Assembly (NCBI GenBank): GCA_030679615.1
Contig: JAUXSJ010000004.1
Location: forward strand, 1 to 11,676
DNA from: Parachlamydiaceae bacterium
GTDB lineage: Bacteria > Chlamydiota > Chlamydiia > Chlamydiales > Parachlamydiaceae
Direction of reading: 5' to 3'
Length of the DNA: 11,676 nt
The notes under the pieces are model-generated. The model was not told the DNA's origin. It ran no database searches and worked only from the letters and a program-made list of their open reading frames with translations. Made by a program: the position numbers and the translations under genes. Below are positions 7,556 to 11,676 of this stretch, one piece after another; position 1 is the first letter of the stretch; every line of letters starts with the position of its first letter.

Positions 7556-8218
7556 ATGAAAGATTTTTGGTCTCTTTTTGTGGAAAAACCAGATAGGTGG
7601 AAATCCCCTCTTCGCCCATCATCAGACGATGTGATTCATTTTTGCAATCAGATTCCAATTGGTTCACGTACGTTGCTTTTAGGAATCACACAAGAATTAC
7701 TCCCCTATGCAACTATTGCAATTGATAATAACTTAAAGGCTGTTCAAGCAAACTCAAAGATTGCTGTTTTTGGAGATTGGTCTAATTTACCTTTTGAATC
7801 AGAATTTGATAGAGTGATTGGCGACGGATGTTTAAATATCTTCCAAGGAAAACCTGAGCTTTTTTTTCAACAAATGAAAAAGGTATTAAAAAAAGGAGGA
7901 AAACTCGTTCTGCGTATGTTTGTTTCTCCTGAAGAAAAAGAAGAACTGAATGTTGTATTTCAAGATAAAGACCAGATGAGTTTTCATGCCTTTCAACTTC
8001 GTGTCACGCATGCAATGGCAAACCCCTATCTTTCAACTCGTGATAGATGTCAAGCGATTAAATCTGTTTGGGATCATCCTCATTTAGAAATGTACGAGGG
8101 TTCAAGTATCATTCATTATCATCCCAAACTATCGGAACTTCCTCCTTGGGAAGTGATTCAATTCTGTCATTCATATGAGCTTTCAGTACAATGTCCTGTT
8201 ATTACATGGTCTTTCTAA
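7556..8218 (+). CDS. Class I SAM-dependent methyltransferase
   Basis: A 220-residue protein with the class I methyltransferase core, probably cytoplasmic. The glycine-containing SAM motif is replaced by SRTLLLGITQELLP (37-50), with one glycine instead of the usual GxGxG. It is followed by IAIDNN (55-59, acidic Asp57 for the SAM ribose), GDWSNLPF (73-80), FDRVIGDGCLNIF (84-96, motif IV) and VLKKGGKLVLRMF (110-122, motif V/VI). The reduced motif I is often seen in divergent Methyltransf_11/25 members, but weaker SAM binding cannot be excluded. The start is supported by AGGTG 5-10 nt upstream. A TATAGT hexamer at 7513-7518 could be its -10 box. It shares a 139-bp intergenic region with the divergent O-methyltransferase and converges on the ligase at 8244. 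The substrate is not recognisable. Confidence 0.82.
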   Translation: MKDFWSLFVEKPDRWKSPLRPSSDDVIHFCNQIPIGSRTLLLGITQELLPYATIAIDNNLKAVQANSKIAVFGDWSNLPFESEFDRVIGDGCLNIFQGKPELFFQQMKKVLKKGGKLVLRMFVSPEEKEELNVVFQDKDQMSFHAFQLRVTHAMANPYLSTRDRCQAIKSVWDHPHLEMYEGSSIIHYHPKLSELPPWEVIQFCHSYELSVQCPVITWSF

Positions 8219-8232
8219 TTTTTTATTTATAT

Positions 8233-8264
8233 TCGATTAAATTTTAATGATAAGTATTAATCGA
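8233..8264. terminator. AT-rich inverted repeat between convergent genes
   Basis: TCGATTAA (8233-8240) and TTAATCGA (8257-8264) form an 8-bp perfect stem with a 16-nt loop. It lies at the tail-to-tail junction of the plus-strand methyltransferase and the minus-strand ligase and covers the ligase stop codon. The place suits a bidirectional terminator, but the stem is AT-rich and no long T-run follows, so support is weak. Confidence 0.3.
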
Positions 8265-9581
8265 TTTATGACTTGAAGAATTGATACAGCAAATAAATTC
8301 TTCAAATTTTCCATTAGAAGGTATGGGAATTTGCTTATCAAAATAAGTAAAATATAAGTTAAAAGGAAAACCTAACGCTTCTTGAATGATGATTTTTAAT
8401 TGAGTTTCTTCATTATTGGTAATGACTCTTGATGCAACTAAACGAATCTCAATAACATCTAAACTCCTTTGAATCATTTGATATTGTTGAATAGGTGCAA
8501 TTTCACGAAAATTCATAAAATTTGTAAGAGGCCAATGCCTGCTTCCATCTGGCAGCATCATTAAATTACGTTCACGTCCGTATATTTTCTTTAATGTAGA
8601 GAAACCTTTTCCACAAGGGCATGGATCGCCTACTTCTGCGTAATCTCCGATATCATAGCGAATAAGAGGGGTGGCGAAATTATGCAAATCTGTGATGACT
8701 ACCCGCCCTGTTTCAGAAGGTTTACAAGCCTCTCCATTTTCCTTTAAAATTTCTACAATTAAATTTTCTTCCATAATGTGATATAAACCACTATGAGGAC
8801 ATTCTAAAGCAATAGTTCCTACTTCCTGAGAAGAATAAACATCTTCTACTTTAGCATTTAAGAACGGAATCTCTACGTTTCGATTTTCATTAGATAGCGT
8901 CTCACCTATTGTTCGAATATGTCGTAATTTTATAAAAGAAATGGCATGCTCAGTACAATACTTTTTTAATGCTTTAAAAGTGCTTGGATAAACCAATAGA
9001 TTATTTGGTTGAAATGCTAAAATCCACTCTGCAAGTTGTGGAATATCAGCCGTAATTGGCAGTCCTAATGAAGCTCCTGTTTTAAATAAAAAATTTACTG
9101 GCGGCCCCCAATTCTCTTGCTTTGTATAAGTTTTAATTGTCGGTCGAATAGCACAAAGAGGTTGGTTAAAATCTCTTTGATGCCAAATGTGATCAAGTAA
9201 ATTAGTTGCAAACCAATTGAGTTGATTCAAACCCGTTTTATGAACGACTACAGGTTCTCCTGTTGAACCTGATGTTTGAGTTTTATAAACTGCACCATGA
9301 TTCTCAGGAATTTTTTTGCAATAAAGAGAATTTCCATATTTTTGCAAATCACGTCTTGATAATAATGGAAGCTTAAAAAAACTTGTTGGTTTAGAAAATT
9401 GATTACTTGTTAAGTTTGCTTTTTTTAATCGATTTACAAAACAAGAAGAATAGCGCTCGCAATGATCTATAAGGAGTGCTAATTGTTGAAATTGAAATTC
9501 TTTCATAAGGTCAGAAGATATCCATTGTGCTTGTTTCAACTGTTCAAGACGTAAGGTTACGGCTTCTGTTAAAGCACCCAT
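8244..9581 (-). CDS. PaaK/CapK-type adenylate-forming ligase (phenylacetate-CoA ligase family)
   Basis: The 445 residues match the usual PaaK/F390-synthetase family length of 430-450. Such enzymes activate a carboxylic acid with ATP to an acyl-AMP and usually pass it to CoA or another acceptor. Visible motifs: the ATP loop QTSGSTGEPVVVHKT (102-116), VEDVYSSQEVG (245-255), VVITDLHNFATPLIRYDIGD (294-313), YGRERNLMMLPDGS (334-347), and NGKF near the C-terminus with Lys425, the expected catalytic lysine. Cys261, His263, Cys321 and Cys323 (CPH, CPCG) resemble the Cys-rich sites of some PaaK relatives and might bind zinc; this is inference. The gene lies 35 bp after the collagen-like gene in the same direction, so they may be co-transcribed, and it converges on a methyltransferase. 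No acyl-carrier or thioesterase gene is nearby. The substrate is unknown; an aryl or other small acid is plausible given the neighbouring O-methyltransferase. Confidence 0.9.
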   Translation of the reverse strand: MGALTEAVTLRLEQLKQAQWISSDLMKEFQFQQLALLIDHCERYSSCFVNRLKKANLTSNQFSKPTSFFKLPLLSRRDLQKYGNSLYCKKIPENHGAVYKTQTSGSTGEPVVVHKTGLNQLNWFATNLLDHIWHQRDFNQPLCAIRPTIKTYTKQENWGPPVNFLFKTGASLGLPITADIPQLAEWILAFQPNNLLVYPSTFKALKKYCTEHAISFIKLRHIRTIGETLSNENRNVEIPFLNAKVEDVYSSQEVGTIALECPHSGLYHIMEENLIVEILKENGEACKPSETGRVVITDLHNFATPLIRYDIGDYAEVGDPCPCGKGFSTLKKIYGRERNLMMLPDGSRHWPLTNFMNFREIAPIQQYQMIQRSLDVIEIRLVASRVITNNEETQLKIIIQEALGFPFNLYFTYFDKQIPIPSNGKFEEFICCINSSSHKSINTYH

Positions 9582-9616
9582 GAATCTAAATTCCCAAATG
9601 ATAATCTAAAATATTC

Positions 9617-10447
9617 TTAAGGAGGAGTACCTTCATAAATCGCTGATATTTGAGCGCTCTGTATTTCTACTCCATCCCCCAAAACATTTCCTTCCGAACC
9701 ATCAATTGTTAGTAAAAGAGAAATCGAATCACTTGCCGAAAGTGGGACAATAATAGAAGATGCTGCAGTAATATTTGGAATACCATGGACAAATTGTGCA
9801 TTCGTGTCACCGATAATTGAAGCAGAACATTGCGCTTGAGGACTAGGGGTTAAAAGAGTTGTTCCATTTTTTTGAAGATCAAAATGAAAAGTAACCCAGC
9901 TTGAAACTCCAACAATTGAAGATGCCACGTTCCAATTAATTGTATAAAGCCCATCTGTTGGTACAATAATACTTTGACCAGTTCCAGCTAAAGTCACGCC
10001 AATATTCGCATTGGTACCTGAAAAATTCACAGGTGCTGTAAATGGAACTGTACCTGAAGGTAGTGCGATTGTTTGTAGTGTCCCTAGTTGCGAAGCTAAA
10101 TCAGCATAAAAAGAACCTAGTATTGTAACAGAGGATCCGGTTGCACCTGTTGCGCCTGTTGCGCCTGTTGGTCCAGCTGCACCTGTCGCTCCAGGAAGAC
10201 CTATGCCAGATGGTCCTCTTAAACCTATTCGGCCAGCAGGGCCAGTTGGACCAGTTGGGCCTGTAGGTCCACGATGACGATGACGGTGAAAATGTTTTCG
10301 ATGATGTCGAACCTCACTAGAACTTTGACAATTCTGATAATAAAAAGGATTTGTTTGTCGATTAATCAGCAAAGTTTCACCATTAGCACTTGCTAATTTT
10401 GTAAATGTCATAAAAGCAACTGCTGCTATAAGAACGATTTTTTTCAT
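9617..10447 (-). CDS. Secreted collagen-like protein with C-terminal globular (BclA/C1q-like) domain
   Basis: A 276-residue exported protein in four parts. A signal peptide (1-22, MKKIVLIAAVAFMTFTKLAS) is followed by a short linker with one cysteine (Cys40). Residues 47-59 are a basic His/Arg cluster in which every residue is Arg, Lys or His except Phe53. A Gly-X-Y stalk follows (60-104): seven triplets from Gly60, a two-residue break (Gly81-Ile82), then seven more triplets rich in GPT and GAT. Residues 105-276 form a beta-rich domain (YTINWNVASSIVG, FHFDLQKNGTTLL, ISLLLTIDGSEG) like the trimerising C-terminal domain of Bacillus BclA. By analogy it should be a trimeric surface filament. The stalk is short and proline-poor for bacterial collagens. 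No membrane anchor or sorting motif is seen. A weak AAGAG ribosome-binding site precedes the ATG. It is followed by the ligase gene after 35 bp. Confidence 0.9.
   Translation of the reverse strand: MKKIVLIAAVAFMTFTKLASANGETLLINRQTNPFYYQNCQSSSEVRHHRKHFHRHRHRGPTGPTGPTGPAGRIGLRGPSGIGLPGATGAAGPTGATGATGATGSSVTILGSFYADLASQLGTLQTIALPSGTVPFTAPVNFSGTNANIGVTLAGTGQSIIVPTDGLYTINWNVASSIVGVSSWVTFHFDLQKNGTTLLTPSPQAQCSASIIGDTNAQFVHGIPNITAASSIIVPLSASDSISLLLTIDGSEGNVLGDGVEIQSAQISAIYEGTPP
10136..10270 (-). repeat. Short tandem repeats coding the Gly-X-Y stalk
   Basis: The stalk is encoded by near-repeats of 9 bp: GGTCCAACTGGC-like units around 10240-10270 and GGTGCAACC/GGCGCAACA units around 10136-10165, read on the minus strand. 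Such arrays can gain or lose triplets by slippage without shifting frame, so stalk length may differ between strains. Confidence 0.75.
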
Positions 10448-10585
10448 TTTTTTCTCTTTTTATTGAAATAGGTAAATGAAACAATGCTTATTAAATTTAC
10501 ATCTTCATTTTTTAAATTTTTTTTTACAATAAAAAAGGCGAGTTTTCCAATATTAAGAGTCGAATAAAATTACGAATTATAAATT

Positions 10586-11035
10586 TCAAAGTGATTCTGA
10601 ATCTGAGACTGTCTGATGATTTACCATCCAACCTGAAAAACGTTCTAAAAAATTCCAAAAACTATCCATATATTCCAAAGGAAACTGATATTTTTTATCT
10701 GCATCTATTAGTGTTTTCTTGAAACAATTTAACCAAACTTGCCTTGCTTTTTCGTCAATTTGAAATGGAAAATGACGTTGGCGCATTCGAGGATGTCCAA
10801 ACTGTTGTTGATATAATGGAGGGCCGCCTAAAATAAAAACAAAAAAAGCAGCTGATCTTTCCGATGCTTTTTTCAAATCACCTTGGAACATTTCTTTAAT
10901 TTCTGACTGTCCTAAACATTTATAAAAATCTTCAAGCATTAGATAAATATTGTCTTCACCCATTTTTTGATAAATCATTGGATTTGGATGAATATTTTGT
11001 GGAGGGCCTTCGGGAGGTACGTAAATTTGATCCAT
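10586..11035 (-). CDS. Group II truncated haemoglobin
   Basis: A 149-residue haem protein of the truncated 2-over-2 globin family. It is expected to bind oxygen or nitric oxide in the cytoplasm, and group II members are linked to NO or peroxide handling. The globin region covers about 19-140. Seen: IYQKMGEDNI (21-30, helix A), DFYKCL with Tyr38 at the B10 position, FFVFILGGPPLYQQQFGHPRMRQRHFPF (64-91) with His88 as proximal F8 ligand, and RQVWLNCF with Trp101 at G8, the residue that marks groups II and III. The GGPPLY and RxRHFPF blocks are closest to YjbI/GlbO types. The N-terminal 18 residues are proline-rich and outside the fold. The gene is divergent from the TMEM14 gene with 80 bp between, and separated from the collagen-like gene by 138 bp of AT-rich DNA. 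No strong ribosome-binding site is seen. Confidence 0.92.
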   Translation of the reverse strand: MDQIYVPPEGPPQNIHPNPMIYQKMGEDNIYLMLEDFYKCLGQSEIKEMFQGDLKKASERSAAFFVFILGGPPLYQQQFGHPRMRQRHFPFQIDEKARQVWLNCFKKTLIDADKKYQFPLEYMDSFWNFLERFSGWMVNHQTVSDSESL

Positions 11036-11115
11036 AGTTTATTTAATATATTAATATTGATGTTTAAAATTGATTGATGATAGATTTTGTTTTTTAATTT
11101 TAACTAGGGCTAAGA

Positions 11116-11439
11116 ATGAAAACAAATCAAATCATTATCACTATCTATGCAACTATTGTATTACTAGGAGGATTAATGGGTTACATCAAAGCTGATAGTT
11201 TGATGTCACTTTTTGCTTCTTCAGGAATAGCTGCAATTTTGTATTTTTGCGTTTATTCCATTTCAAAAGGATGTTCTGTTGCTTTCAATATTGTCATTGG
11301 ACTGTTAATAGCCATATTACTATTTTTTGGATATCGTTTTTATTTAAGTCATGCGTTTATGCCGGCAGGTATGATGACTCTAGTGACATTTGCTACACTT
11401 GGATATCTATTATCTAAAAATTGTTGTACAAAGTCTTAA
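11116..11439 (+). CDS. TMEM14/UPF0136-family small membrane protein
   Basis: A 107-residue protein with four hydrophobic segments (about 5-23, 30-49, 55-72, 80-98) and the family signature near the start: LLGGLMGYIKADSLMSLFAS (16-35). In plants and animals TMEM14 relatives (for example chloroplast FAX1) are tied to lipid or haem-precursor movement across membranes; the bacterial role is not established. The ATG at 11116 is preceded by AGGG at a spacing of about 7 nt. The C-terminus ends with two cysteines (NCCTKS). It is divergent from the truncated haemoglobin, so the 80 bp between them must hold both promoters. The large palindrome C follows 62 bp after its stop. Confidence 0.85.
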   Translation: MKTNQIIITIYATIVLLGGLMGYIKADSLMSLFASSGIAAILYFCVYSISKGCSVAFNIVIGLLIAILLFFGYRFYLSHAFMPAGMMTLVTFATLGYLLSKNCCTKS

Positions 11440-11500
11440 CTAAAACATATTTAGTGGTTAGGCGTAAAGAGCTATTCATTAGTGACACAAAAAAAAATTA

Positions 11501-11676
11501 GATTGAGACGCCAATCCACAATGAAACAATTTTAACAGTTTAACGCAGAGACAGTGAGGCGGAGAGACACAGAGAAGAGCATTTTTCTATTTAAATGTTC
11601 TTCTCTGCGTCTCTCCGCCTCACTGTCTCTGCGTTAAACTGTTAAAATTGTTTCATTGTGGATTGGCGTCTCAATC
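11501..11676. repeat. Near-perfect long palindrome (copy C of the TTTAACGCAGAG family)
   Basis: Arms of 82 bp (11501-11582 and 11595-11676) are reverse complements with only two mismatches (80 of 82 match) around a 12-nt AT-rich loop. The outer part GATTGAGACGCCAATCCACA is unrelated to the other copies. The inner part, CAGTTTAACGCAGAG followed by GGCGGAGAGAC-type units, is shared with copy B and in decayed form with copy A. The right arm ends on the last base of the window, so the element may extend further. It contains no reading frame. Few mismatches suggest a recent or gene-converted copy. Confidence 0.93.

Noticed and set aside
10510..10560. A/T-run hairpin after the truncated haemoglobin gene as a terminator
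   Set aside because: The only pairing is between runs of A and T, which is common by chance in this AT-rich gap; there is no GC stem.
11439..11455. ACTAAA/TTTAGT hairpin at the TMEM14 stop codon
   Set aside because: A 6-bp AT-rich stem with no T-run is too weak to call a terminator.

Overview
The window is AT-rich DNA from a member of the Chlamydiae, most likely an amoeba-associated (environmental) lineage such as the Parachlamydiaceae. The strongest evidence is a 602-residue homologue of CPAF, the chlamydial tail-specific-like protease. It keeps the chlamydial N-terminal block, the NNPGG segment and the Ser/His/Glu catalytic residues, which makes a random S41 peptidase unlikely. The low GC content, the accessory gene content and the dispersed palindromic repeats fit an environmental chlamydia better than the reduced Chlamydiaceae. 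The assignment is by inference from remembered family features; no search was possible.

Left part (1-5000), all on the minus strand: tex (an RNA-binding transcription accessory factor), then the CPAF homologue, then the start of a KefB/KefC-type cation:proton antiporter that runs off the left edge. CPAF and the antiporter are 3 bp apart and probably form one transcript. Middle (5001-5768): a 381-bp gene-free gap almost filled by a long imperfect palindrome, then a small protein with 13 cysteines in its first 49 residues.

Right-middle (5942-9581) looks like a small metabolic module. It holds a plant-COMT/antibiotic-type O-methyltransferase overlapping a VOC (glyoxalase-fold) protein by 4 nt with a GTG start, a divergent second SAM methyltransferase, and a PaaK/CapK-type adenylate-forming ligase converging on it. 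Activation of a carboxylic acid, methylation and a VOC enzyme could together make or modify a small molecule, but no substrate can be read from the sequence. Just upstream of the ligase, 35 bp away and in the same direction, is a secreted collagen-like protein with a Gly-X-Y stalk and a C-terminal globular domain of the BclA/C1q style.

Right end (10586-11676): a group II truncated haemoglobin divergent from a TMEM14-family membrane protein, then a near-perfect 82-bp-arm palindrome that ends exactly at the window edge. Three related palindromic elements (2691-2744, 5086-5365, 11501-11676) share a TTTAACGCAGAG-type core, and each lies just downstream of a gene end. No tRNA, rRNA, CRISPR array, transposase or integrase was seen.
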